NCBI GenBank assembly: GCA_021464245.1
Contig: JADCRB010000001.1
Location: 5,700,152-5,764,151 of the forward strand
Source: Carallia brachiata
Taxonomy: Eukaryota; Streptophyta; Magnoliopsida; Malpighiales; Rhizophoraceae
Length of the DNA: 64,000 nucleotides
Direction of reading: 5' to 3'
Shown piece after piece: positions 22,090 to 33,400 of this stretch (position 1 is its first letter; every line of letters starts with the position of its first letter). The notes below the pieces were generated by a model, which saw only the letters and a list, made by a program, of their open reading frames with translations, searched no databases and had not been told where the DNA came from. Both the position numbers and the translations under genes were made by a program.

Positions 22090-22560
22090 CGTTTGTAAAT
22101 TTCAGAGTAAATTTATAATCAGCATAACTTATGACATGTAGTGACAATTATATGTGTTACAATATACTGTGTTGCAATGACAAATCTTTAAAATATCACT
22201 ATATTTGCCAGGACAATTTTTCTAAAAAATGTCGCTTGAATACCTAAAGTGACAAATATTTAAATGTTATTATAGTCACCATAACAATGTTTCTAAGAAA
22301 CGTCACTTCAATATTTAGAGTGACAAATCTTCAAATCTCACTATTGTCACCATATCAATGCTTGTAACAATGTTTCTAAGAGATGTCACTTCAATATCTA
22401 GAGTGACAAATCTTCAAATGTCACTATAGTCACCGTAACAACGCTTGTAAGTTATGTCAGTTTAATACCTAGCGACATTCTTTTAAGCTATGTTTACATG
22501 ACATTTGTGAAAAATGTCAGTATAAGTCAACGTTAACGTTTTTTAAATTATTATGACATA
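22090..22560. repeat. Subterminal tandem repeats of the CACTA remnant
   Basis: About four to five imperfect units of roughly 80-90 bp carry agtgacaaat, cttcaaatgtcacta and tagtcacc...aacaatg..tctaag. Arrays of short subterminal repeats are typical transposase-binding regions of CACTA elements; that role is inferred. Confidence 0.75.
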
Positions 22561-22594
22561 TGACAAACATCACAATAGATTTTTTTTTTTGTAA

Positions 22595-22861
22595 TAATAA
22601 TGATTATATTCTAAAAAAAACAAAATCAAAGGAAATTTCAAAAAATAATTAAGTTACTTACCAAAATTGAAGCCCCCCAACCCCTACCATTTATGGAGGA
22701 AAATCATCATCTTCACTAATTACGTGAACAGTAACATTATATAGTTTTAAATAGATAGTAATAACTAGAAATACTGTCTAACCTAACGACATCTGATACA
22801 TTTTTTTTTTGTGAATTCAATTATCTAATAGTTCATATTATTATTTTTGTTACTAAAAATT
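22595..22861. other. Short intergenic stretch between elements
   Basis: The block ttcaattatctaatagttca near 22816 also occurs (one or two changes) near 60049, marking another dispersed repeat. No gene. Confidence 0.4.
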
Positions 22862-23215
22862 TTAATGGTGTGTTTAGATTGTAAGAAAATTGTGAAAAAA
22901 ACGTTGTGAGAAAAAAATTTGTTTGAATAGATAAGAAATATATAAGAAAGAAAATAATAGAAAAGGAAAATAAATACTAATTTGTAAGAGAAAAAATTAT
23001 AAAAAAAAGTATGTTATTTCGATGAATAAGAAATATGTGAAAGAAAAAATGATAAAAAAAATCAACAGTAAGTTTTGAGAGAAAAATTTATGAGAAAAGT
23101 AACTTATTTGGATAAATGAGAAATATAAAAAAAATGATAAAAAAATATTATAATGATTAATTTTTCTTTTCTTTTCTCATTCTTTTCTGTACTCCAAATA
23201 AATTGTAATTGAAGC
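22862..23215. mobile_element. Second copy of the gtgagaaaaa tandem-repeat MITE
   Basis: The left end tggtgtgtttagattgtaag and the right end read inward (aatttatttggagtacag) are related in inverted orientation. Inside are three diverged units with aagaaatat, gaaaaaatgataaaaaaa and gagagaaaaatttatgag. It matches the organisation of 16523-16866. Confidence 0.55.
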
Positions 23216-23391
23216 CACCAAACTTTTTTCACATTTCTAAAAAACACAAGAGTATGCGTGATAGCCTTGAGCCTGTATTAGGAGCCTCCAAAACACCTTT
23301 CAAAGTAACAGGTCATTTGTGCTTCCCTGGCCGCTTATCCACATCACCTAGCTGGTAACGCTAGTTGAAGAAAACGTTGTCCGATCTCCAG

Positions 23392-23949
23392 TAGAGGTGT
23401 CAAAATCTGACCCAACCCGATGGGTTGACCATAACCCGTCCGAAAAAATACGACCCAAACCCGACCCGAAGGATGACCTAACCCGAAATGACTGGAACTC
23501 GAAATGACCCGAAAATCTTTGGGTTAAACCTGACCCAACCCTAACCCGACTCGTTTGACCCGAACTTTTTTTTTCTTAAGGGAACAAAAAAAATAAAATG
23601 AAAAAATTTAGCATATTTTATATTATAAAAATTATAGATTATATTATTTTCAATATAAATCTTAATTATAAATTTTTTTAGAATATTTTGAAATTTTTTA
23701 TACAGTTTTAAATTTTATTTTAATTTTTAAAAATATTTTAAAAGAAATTTCTTCAATTATTTTTCAATCATATAGTTTTCTTTGATTTTTAAGAACCCGT
23801 GGGTTGACCCGAACCCGACCCAAACCTGAAGTGACCCAATCCAAAATGACCCGAAAATAACTTGACCCATAAATAACCCGACCCGAAATGACCCAAACTA
23901 GAAGTGACCCAACCCAAACCCGAGCCGATGACTCGTTTTGACACCTATA
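23392..23949. mobile_element. hAT-like non-autonomous element, 558 bp, GACCCGA-rich ends
   Basis: Terminal inverted repeats: left TAGAGGTGTCAAAAT, right end read inward TATAGGTGTCAAAAC. Flanking 8-bp sites are ATCTCCAG (23384-23391) and GTCTCCAG (23950-23957), one mismatch. Both ends carry dense (A)ACCCGACCC / GACCCGA subterminal repeats of about 150-180 bp around an AT-rich core. There is no transposase. TSD length and TAGRGGTGTCAAAA-like ends fit hAT. Confidence 0.82.
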
Positions 23950-24217
23950 GTCTCCAGACAACAAAAATGTGTCCCGAGATTGACAAATGTTGAAAAAGAA
24001 TTGGAATAACGGCAATAATTAACACGTACCACTGATTTTTTTTTTTTAGTCTTCCTTGCACATTTTTTCCATTTATGCTCTTCGACAAATAATATGATTT
24101 TTAATAAAAAAAGTTAAAATTTAAAAAATAGTATATATTATTCTAACGCAATCGGCTCAGTCCAACTCCATGTCTAAACTCCATCGATTCTCTTTGGCCC
24201 GGTAACAATTTTTTTTA

Positions 24218-24450
24218 GGGAAAAATTTAGTGGGCATATAATTTTTTTTTACTGTGTTTACACGTATTTTTTTTGTGTAACCACGAACATTTTTTATACA
24301 ACCGCAAGGGAAAAATGTGAAACGAAAAAATAATAATTTTTTTTGTATCACTTTTTATCATTGCAGTTGTACAAAAAAATGCTCGTAGTTACACCAAAAA
24401 ATACATATAAACGCAGTAGGAAAAAATCATATGCTTATATAATAAAATCC
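24218..24450. mobile_element. Foldback MITE, 233 bp, probable Mutator-like
   Basis: The arms pair over about 95 bp: left gggcatataatttttttt and gtgtaaccacgaacatttt; right end inward ataagcatatgattttttc and gtgtaactacgagcatttt. Identical flanks TTTTTTTTA lie at 24209-24217 and 24451-24459; 9 bp fits Mutator-like elements, but the low-complexity sequence makes the TSD weaker evidence. No coding capacity. Confidence 0.65.
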
Positions 24451-24779
24451 TTTTTTTTAATATATATTATGGTTTTACTATGTAATTGGGGTCGTTGAAT
24501 GAAGGATTGACAGATTTTCTTTTTCTTTTTCAACTTATTTTTCTTTGTACATATTTTATAAATATTTTACACATCAATATTAAATATTCTTCCTATTGCA
24601 AATTTTATTTTTAAAATAAAAATGAGTGCGAATACACATATGGATAAAAAATAGATATAAGTGAATTACAATACAATTAACTAATTAAATTATATAAATC
24701 AAAAGATATTATTTTATAACAAAAAACTAAATGAAATTATTAATACCATATTATCTTTTTGATCAATTTGTTGTTGCAA

Positions 24780-25130
24780 AACAATAATCACTGTGTTGAA
24801 CCAATCATTTTTCTCTTTTTACTATTTTTTTATTCATTTTTTCTCTACCCCCTCTTTCTCTTTTCTTTATATTATTCTCTCTACTAATTATCTTTCTATC
24901 ATCTCTCTCATTTTTCTCTCTTTATCATTTTCTTTACTCATTTTTTCTCTACCATCTCTCTTTCTATTCTTTCTCTACTATTCTCTCTACTTATTTTCTC
25001 TTTATCCACTTTCTCTCTTTTTCTCTCTCTATACCCTCTCTCTCTCTCCACTTTTTTCTCTCTCTATTTATATTTTTTTACTATTTCTCTCACTATTTTT
25101 TTATTTATTTTTTTATTATTATATAAAAAA
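24780..25130. repeat. Pyrimidine-rich low-complexity tract (TTTCTCTC family)
   Basis: About 300 bases of almost pure T and C on the plus strand (ttttctctct, accctctctctctctcc), then an AT-rich tail. The open frame on it is a compositional artefact (Leu/Phe/Ser/Tyr only). It lies about 480-800 bp upstream of the PHP gene start. Confidence 0.85.
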
Positions 25131-25610
25131 TAAAAATTAATGTCAATAAATATAAAAATTTAATAAATAATAAAAATAAAAAATAAAAAAAATAAAAAAT
25201 AATAATAAAAAATTAATAATATCTACAAACGATCCTGAATGAATTATTTTATTAGGATGCTCTCGATCCCATCCGTGTACGTTTTCGAAATAAATACAAG
25301 ATCCACACTTTTTTTATCTCTTCTCCTCTCTCTTTCTCTCTCCCGATGACGCCGTATTTTTTTACTCGTCCAGCTATCAATTTCCTGTGTATTCTAAGCT
25401 ATATCCAGACACTACTATAAGTCTAATAATCCAATCTAATTTAATATAATATGGTACTCCCCCACGAGAGGCTCCTAATCGCCGAATTTCGGAAACCCCC
25501 ACCAAAATCAGTTCTCGTCTCCTTCTTTCTCTTCTTCTTCTTCTTCTTCTTCCCCTCCTCTTCATTCCCCCGCCCCCCAGTTTCTTTCTTTCGTCGACAC
25601 AAAAGCAGCT
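25131..25610 (+). promoter_or_regulatory. Upstream region and 5' leader of the PHP gene
   Basis: Holds a second CT-rich segment (25319-25343), an AT-rich TATA-like stretch (taatataatatgg, 25440-25452) and a (TTC)n/CT-rich leader (25509-25580) directly before the ATG at 25611. Pyrimidine-rich leaders are common in plant genes. The transcription start is inferred to lie after about 25450; no specific factor site can be assigned. Confidence 0.45.
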
Positions 25611-28600
25611 ATGGTGGACGACGGTTTAACCATTAAGGACTCGCCCAAGAAGGCAAAAGATATAAAGAAGAAGAAGAAAAAGAAGAATAAGCGTGGTGGG
25701 GCCAAAAAGAAGGTGATGACAGTGGAGCAGGCAATGGCTCTTAGGGATGTGACTGAGTGGGCGCATTTGGGTCAGCCTTCTTCTTCTTCTTCTTCGTTGG
25801 CTTGCGGTGGCTTTGACGATGACTTTGGGGTGCAGAAATCTCCGGCGAAAGCTGGGAACAAGCAGCTTGTCTTTGATTTGCATTCTCATTCTAAGTTCAG
25901 CGATGGGTTCTTGTCTCCTACCAAGCTCGTTGAGAGAGCTTATGGCAATGGGGTGAGTTGTTTCTCTCCATTTTTCTAATTGTGTCCCAACTCTTAAGAC
26001 TAAAAGGTAAAAATTTTGCTAGATTTTTCTGTGTTGGCTTGCTTCTATTGCTTATTTGGATGCAATTGGCTTTTTTTCTTCATGGATATCTTATACATTT
26101 GAGATTTTGATAATTTTCATAAAACTAGAATGAAAGAAAAAAAGAAAAGCAAAAGGATTTTGCAGGTAAATTACATGTCAATTTTTGCCGCATGGGTTTT
26201 ATAGAGCATGGATACGAGAACCCCTTCTTTTGTTTTGTTTTTTTTTTTTTTTTTTTTTGACTAATCATCAATTACGAAAAAATTTTATGTCAAAATCACT
26301 TGCAATGCAATTGATTCTTAGACTTGGAAATCAATCAGAAACATAATTTGATTTTTATGAACTGATTGAGCAATCCAGAAAGATTCTGTTTTTATTTGTT
26401 GCATATTTATTTTGGTCCATTGAGAGTCTCATTGTGCATGAGCTACACAACAGGAAGTAGCATTCCTCTATCATGTAAATCTTGCTTATACTTGAAATTC
26501 AATGTTTGAATCAGTGGAGTGTCCCAATGGGGAAACTTTCTGGTTTTAGATAATGGGTGCATTTCTAGATTTTATAATTTTCTCCCAATTCTTCAAGTAC
26601 ATAAGCTTCAACGCAGAGAGTTAACCACTTTTGATTCTTGTATTCTTTGTAGCATAAGGAATTAATTGGACACTTTGTTTATAACAGGTGAAAGTTCTTG
26701 CTCTGACAGATCATGACACAATGTCTGGCATCCCAGAGGCCATAGAAGCAGCTAGGAGATTCAATATTAAGATAATCCCAGGCGTTGAAATCAGCACTAT
26801 ATTCTCGGCAAGGTTATCACTGTCTCATCTTTATTTGCAGCTCCTGTGTGGTGTATTGTCTCATTCAGTTTTTCACCTAATTCAGCACTTCACATTGTTC
26901 ATGATGATGTCTCACAAAGATCTCCGGAGCTGATTCCTATTTGGTTACAAAGAAATTTGCATACATCCATCTCGTAATTTTTCCACTTTTATGATGTTTG
27001 ATCTCATTTTCACATGGCAGAAATTCTGAAGCAGATGAGCCAGTGCACATCCTTGCATATTACAGTAGCTGTGGGCCAACAAGATTAGAGGAACTAGAAA
27101 AGTTCCTGGCAAACATAAGAGATGGTCGTTATCTGCGTGCAAAAGATATGGTCTCCAAACTTAATAGGCTGAAATTGCCTCTTAAATGGGAGCATGTTGT
27201 GAGGATTGCAGGCAAAGGGGTTGCTCCTGGAAGACTGCATGTTGCTCGGGCCATGGTTGAAGCAGGCCATGTAGAAAATTTGAAGCAAGCTTTTGCAAGA
27301 TACCTATATGATGGTGGACCTGCTTATTCCATGTAATTATCCAGCGTAATTCTTATTAACCTATAAATTAGTGTATTAACTTACTCAAGGAAAACAATGG
27401 CTTCTGTGTATATGTCTGTTGTGGATCAGGGGAAGTGAGCCTTTTGCAGAGGAAGCAATAAAATTGATACTTGAAACGGGGGGTCTTGCAGTGCTGGCTC
27501 ATCCATGGGCATTGAAGAATCCTGTTGAAGTTGTTAAACAATTGAAAGAGGCAGGTCTTCATGGGATGGAAGTTTATAGAAGTGATGGGAAACTGGCAGG
27601 TACGTGTAACTCCATCTGCATTCCTGTCATCATTTTGTTCTTCCATCTTAGTGTTTCCTTTCTTGATGCTGGGGAAGAAAGGGTGCTACCGGTTTTATCA
27701 AGACTTGAAGCATCTGCTCTTTTTAACCTTTATATGCTGTGCATGTCTATTAAATACTTGCCTAAAGCTTAAGTATTGACTTCCCGACCTAGTAATTGCC
27801 AAAAATAAAAAAGTCAAAAATTTCATGTGAATCGTAGTCGTATCTGAATTAGGGCCTGTTTTATGTCAGTAGCATGATTATACTTCTTGAAAAGTCTTTA
27901 CTTATTCTTGGGAAAAAGAAAATTAAAATTTAATAATCAAATAACGGAGAAGTAGAAGAGAAGAAAAAACTTGGGTTCCTTCTAGTCCTGTTTCAAAAAT
28001 TTAAATCTATTATGGACATATGGAGAAGTTGAAATTTAGTAGACAGCTGATTAAGTGTGATTTGCAGTACATGCTTAAAAGTTTTAAATGAGAAGTAATT
28101 CCAGAATTCTTGCTCTGTACAATGCTGTGCATATGTCACTTACATTCTGCGATGCAACTAATCTCCATTTCTTTCCCATTATTAATACGGGAACATACTT
28201 TATATTTGCTCTGTGATTCTATTTTCCTCAATATGCTTTTGTTCATCTGCTGAAGTCCAGTTGTTTATTTTATCTTGTTGTAAACAGTATACAGTGACCT
28301 AGCAGATACTTATGATCTCTTAAAGCTTGGAGGGTCAGATTATCATGGGAGGGGCGGTAATAGGGAGTCTGAGCTGGGAAGTGTTAACCTCCCTGTATTA
28401 GCTGTGCACGAATTTCTTAATGTAGCTCGTCCTATCTGGTGTGACGCCATTAAGGATATTCTCTACAGTTATGCTGATGCGCCCTCTGCTTCAAGTCTAG
28501 CACAGATAACAAGGTTTGGAAGAACAAAGATCCTAAAGGGAAATTCTCCCTTGAGTTGTGGTAAGGATTTAGTCGACCGCTGCTTGTCATTGTGGTTAAC

Positions 28601-28703
28601 AAGTGAGGAGAGGCAAAATGCTGAATTTGAGGCAATTAGGCTAAAACTATCCCATGTTGAAATTAATCAGGAATGGACCAATTTTCCTGCAGAGAGTAAA
28701 TAG
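25611..28703 (+). CDS. PHP-domain metal-dependent phosphoesterase/nuclease (RNase AM/YciV-like family), 5 exons
   Basis: Exons: 25611-25952, 26688-26812, 27021-27332, 27430-27599, 28288-28703. All introns are GT-AG and the joins keep frame, giving 454 residues and a TAG stop. PHP (polymerase and histidinol phosphatase) enzymes hydrolyse phosphoesters with a metal cluster. Expected ligands are present: H91 and H93 with D98 (DLHSHSKFSDG), H123 and D124 (LTDHDT), E148 (PGVEIST), H284 (VLAHPW), D334 and H336 (GGSDYHG). Bacterial relatives (YciV/RNase AM, TrpH) act on RNA 5' ends and on nucleoside 3',5'-bisphosphate; the plant substrate is unknown to me. Residues 12-35 are strongly Lys-rich and could be a nuclear or nucleolar signal, followed by a Ser run (about 58-63) and then the catalytic domain from about residue 86 to 345. 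The start is the first ATG after the pyrimidine-rich leader. The catalytic set is complete, so it looks functional. Introns are 735, 208, 97 and 688 bp. Confidence 0.93.
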
Positions 28704-30476
28704 CTCGAATTTTCATATTTCCTGATACAAATTATGTCTTCTGGGCGATGATGAGAAATCTACTTCTTTTTCGGTTCTAGTGCCCCCACCATTATAGGAG
28801 AGCTGCGCTTATCATTGTCCCACTGTAGCATTTTCATACAAATTTTTCCCCATTTCCTTTGTCAAGTATTGTCCTGGAACAACATACATGTGATAAAAGG
28901 TCCTCAGATAATGCAAAATGGGAGCAGTTGGTATTTTCTTTATAGTCGAGTTATCGTTTAATCTGGTTGAGCCTTGTCCAGATTTGTTCGGGTAGGCCAT
29001 ATTAATCTGACTTCAAGAAGTTTCTTTAGAACCTTTCTTTCTTTCTTTTATTTTTTATTTTTTATTGCTGTCAATTAGTAGTTTTTATTTGTTGTGTCGT
29101 TTGCTCTTGTAACAGGCTTCATGCTGGCTACATTTTTACTTAGATCTGTAACCATATAGTACTCCACGACATCCACAATGTGGGTTGTTTTGTCATATGC
29201 TCGCGACCAATATATGGAACAAACTAAAGGTTTAGAAATCTTTGGGTTGAAGTATTAAATTCTATGTGGTTCACTTGTTTTGCATTTTATCTCTATGTAA
29301 TTTCAATTTAAACTAGTTTCGGCAATTTACCCTCTACTCAAAATAGGTTAAATTTTCATTGTTTGGTAAATATTGCATCTCTCAAATTGAACTTCAGTAT
29401 GTTTGAATTGTATTCTATACTATATATATATATATAATCTTATTACATTGTGCATGTTGTTCTAGAGGCATTTGAGTTAATATTTATGGTCAATTTTTAT
29501 ATGAAAATATAATTAATATATTTGACAAAATCTTGTCAGGGGTAAATTGCCACGAGATCTAATGTTTAAATTGAAACCATAAGAAACCATAAGAAAGTAA
29601 AACATAAAATAAATAGGCTACAAGGAAATAAATGCATTTAATCCATTTTTTTTTTCTTTTCTTTGCAATGTTCTTATTCCATGTAATTTTATGACCAAAT
29701 ATTGTCAAAATTAAACTTCATTAAACGTGAGGTCTAGGTTATTTTCAGAATTTGTTTTCCATGAACCAACAAAAATTCCATGAACCAACAAAACAAAAAA
29801 AAAAAAGACAAATGTTTTCAGAATCTTAGTCTAGGAAGGCACATGACTCGGCTAGTGTTCTCCCGATAAACACCTCAACATTAGCAGCTGTTTGGCTAGG
29901 GAACAACCTGCTACAATGAAGAAAAGGCACATTTCTTGAAAAAATAAACGCCTGCAATAGAAAAAAAAGCTAACTTGCCACCCCTAAGAGTTCAAATGTT
30001 AATGTCCAAAACGTATCTACCTTCCCAATCAAGAAGAATAAAAAAAAATGGAACAAAAAAAAAAACATATGCCAAATTCGATGTAAATGACGTAACTTTT
30101 TCCCCATGCTTCCCTCAGAATGAACTTGCATCAAGAGATTCTGTATGGCACCATCCTGCACGCATCTGGACCTTTTGAGTACTTAGGCTTGTTGTGCAGC
30201 AGAAACAACCAATAAGTACTGCTTGATATTGGACAAATTTGGTTTCTATTCCCACACTTAGGGCCTAAATCATCAGTCTCAAACAAGAAAATCTGACCCA
30301 TTTCTCAAGGCATGCATGGAAACTAATTTCACCTAAATGTGACACAAACGACACAACTGAACTCAAGAAAGTAGTATGATGACAAAAGGACCATTGTCCC
30401 TTCAGAAAGAAATTTTCCGGCGTCTTTCTGCCCTCCAAGCCGTGTCCCATTCAACGTATCGGCTGAAAAAGAATAA
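28704..30476. other. Intergenic region between convergent genes
   Basis: Contains the 3' untranslated regions and terminators of both neighbours. It is AT-rich, with a short (AT)n near 29422-29436 and a poly-A tract near 29792. I see no gene or element with defined ends. Poly-A signals could not be assigned with confidence. Confidence 0.6.
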
Positions 30477-33400
30477 TCATCTGTATTTGCCAATTTCCAC
30501 TTTCCTCTTTATTGCCCTTTGACCATGATATATGAAAGAATCTATTATTCCTGCCATTGTGAAAATGCCTGACAAAAAGAAGAAATCCATGTCAATTGAT
30601 AAAGAATGCATAACCAGAAATCAGATGGTACTATGCAAAGAATCAGCATTGAAAAGAGGTTTAACAATGAAATGCATGTTAAACAGTGTTTTGTCGATGC
30701 AGACTAAACCAATTTGTAATTGGGTCATTCTGAAAGGTGCAAACAGAAATTCAAAATAATTAAAAGGAAAAAAAAAATTCTGATTTCTATGTTATTGCCA
30801 GAGTGCAAACCATATTTTCATCCCTCTGTGCAATACGCTTTAAACATGTACAAACTGTATAAGCAGTAGAAGCCGAGAAGGCGCTAATGAGATAATTACA
30901 CAATAACGCCGCAGTTTTATAAGCTATGAAAACACAAGGTTGAATTAATTAATCCCAAAAGGTTCCCAACTCTAAAATCCAAATCCAAGCTATAACTATT
31001 AGTCACTCTAAAATCCAAAGCAAACATGAGTGTGAAACAGGCTTAAATGCAAAGTATCCACTCTGAGGAATCAACACTACCCAAAACAAAGATACATGCA
31101 TCTCTACCCCACCATTAATATCAACAATTATTTTTTTTGGCCTCACATTCTTGGACTCTTACGAAAGATCACATGGATCCTCCATCTGAAACAAAATTCT
31201 TTAATGAAGATGGAATACACTAAGAGTTTTGAGAGCAAGCTTGAACATTCAGGTGCACATTGAAGCTGGAAATATTCACAAATCCATGTCCAAGGAGACA
31301 GTCCAGTCAATTGAACTGGATAAGTGAGGAACAAAGCTCTATATTACATGATGCACATGCTTCTGAGGGTAGGTATTTTCTGTTGGGATGAGATAGAGTA
31401 TACCTCCAATTATTGCACAAAGATTTGTAATGAAGTGCAAAAATGAAATGTGCTCTTCTTCAAAAGTCACCTACAGTATCCAAAAAGTAAGAATTACATA
31501 ATAGATGGTTAAACATATCAGTTGCTGATCATTTAAGAAAGCACAACCTCCCGCACTCAGAATGAAAAGAGTACACAGAAATTCTCCATAAAATAAATTG
31601 CAATAATGTATATTATACATTTTAAGTATCAAGATGGGTTCCTAATAAAATTCTCTAACCAGCATCTAAAACGCCTTTCATGAAATGGACTTCATGCAAA
31701 GAAATTGCAAATTCGAAAACAAAACAGGGGGAAACAAATGTCTTTAAAAAGTTGCAAAGTGAAAAAACAGACGATCGATTTGCAACTACTGCTATATCCA
31801 TAATTTGTGCGAAAGATCCTCGATAAGATGTTCAGCAAGCTTATTTAATGAGGCGAAGCAACAAACCTTGATTGGAGAAAAGTCATAAAAGAAAAAAACT
31901 CCTGGGGGAGTGCCAACCATTTCTGATCCCTTGTAATGCTCCGTCACTGAGTACTGTATAGAACCAATGCTAATACCTTTAAGAGCATGATCACATGAGC
32001 AACACAAAAGATGACTATAGCTTCCTCTTCTTAGAGATCTAGCAATACCTGATTTGAATTGACTGTGCGGCCTCTAACATTTTTGTATATTGTAGGGACC
32101 ACCTGTGAAGTTGAAATTAAAATTTATCTGAATATTGGTGAGTCACATTGAAGAAGGTGATTGGACTGGCGCATGACAAAACCAAAGACAGATGGACACA
32201 TACAGAGAGGGTGGGGGGAGTGAGGGACCGAGAGAGAGAGAGAGAGAGAGAGAGAGTAAACAATTTAAACATGCAAGCATGCAATTTTAAAAGAAAAGGC
32301 TGAAAAAGTTAGTGATACAAGTGAGCAATTGGCAAATAAAGCTTAAAAAAACAAGCAGTCAGGTATTCCCGATTTGCATTATGTACCCGTTGACAATTTC
32401 CAACATATATCTTTTCTGTTTCCAATGATTAGATTCTATATCAATTTGAAGATCAGAGAAATAGCGCCTTGAGAATACCAACCTTGATAAAATATTGGTG
32501 CAAACCATTTGGCATATCATGCACTGCTTTTGCCCTGAAACAAAATATATTCAATATGCTGCAGATGCAGAAAGGGGCAAAACACCATGTACAAATAACA
32601 CAGAGTTGATGGATAGGACGATCTACGACTAAATAAAGGATTGCTTATAAGTGTTAATAAAGATATGCATGCTGAATGTCATCTCCAAGTTAAGAATCAA
32701 GGCAGTATATATATTCATATTGCTTTAAATATTACATATGTTCAATGTGGGATGACTATCTACATATTAACACGACCAATTTGTTAACACTTGCCTCAAG
32801 TTGGGACTTAATCATGTCCAATTTGTTACAAAGAATATTCATCCCAACTCAAAGTAAGGACTCTGCAAAATTTCTGTAACTTATTATCCTGTCTTAACAT
32901 GAGTAGGTGCAATTGATCCTAGATGAAACTGCTTTCTAACAAAATCACAGTCAATCCTTTATGAGACTTCTCTCCAACAAAATGAAAATCAATCTCTACA
33001 TGCTTAGTTTGCTCATGTAACACTAGATTTCAGGTAATGTAAATAGCAGCTTGATTATTACAATTTAATGTAGTAGTTGTACTCCTAAATCCTAATTCCA
33101 GACTCGTCAAGAATTTTCTTAAACCACTTCAACACACTGGCTTGGGCCTTAGCCCTATGCTCTGACTTGCACTTGATCTGGACACCAACCCAGTCAACAT
33201 CAAAACCCATCAATTTTAGTGTGCCTTTTATCACAATACCACACATCCAGGTCAGACATTCTCTTCAAGTACTTGAGAATCCACAGCGCAACATGCCAAT
33301 GAGGAACTGAAGGGAAGACATGAATTGACGCTAAGCATGTATTTATTGTCTTAGCAGCCACATAAACACAACGGGAAAGATGTGAGAATAACTTCAGCAT

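Larger units (their letters stand above)
19446..22594 (+). mobile_element. CACTA (En/Spm) transposon remnant, plus strand
   Basis: Protein remnants of the second half of a plant CACTA TNP2-type reading frame (19687-21197) are followed by a subterminal tandem-repeat region (22090-22560) and a T-run end (tttttttttgtaataa, about 22578-22594) that resembles a mutated CACTA 3' terminus. The transposase catalytic part and 5' terminus are absent, so it is a 5'-truncated, inactive copy. The right boundary is approximate. Confidence 0.75.

Noticed and set aside
24793..25140. 115-codon plus-strand ORF rich in Leu, Phe and Ser, resembling a membrane protein
   Set aside because: It is the translation of a TTTCTC low-complexity tract; the residue mix follows from composition alone.
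25626..25889. Arg/His-rich antisense ORF over exon 1 of the PHP gene
   Set aside because: It is a shadow of the sense exon with its lysine and serine codon runs.
31143..31334. Candidate last exon of the ERGIC3 gene
   Set aside because: It does not encode the expected C-terminal membrane span; the correct exon with SFIYHGQRAIKRK lies at 30477-30568 and joins in frame.
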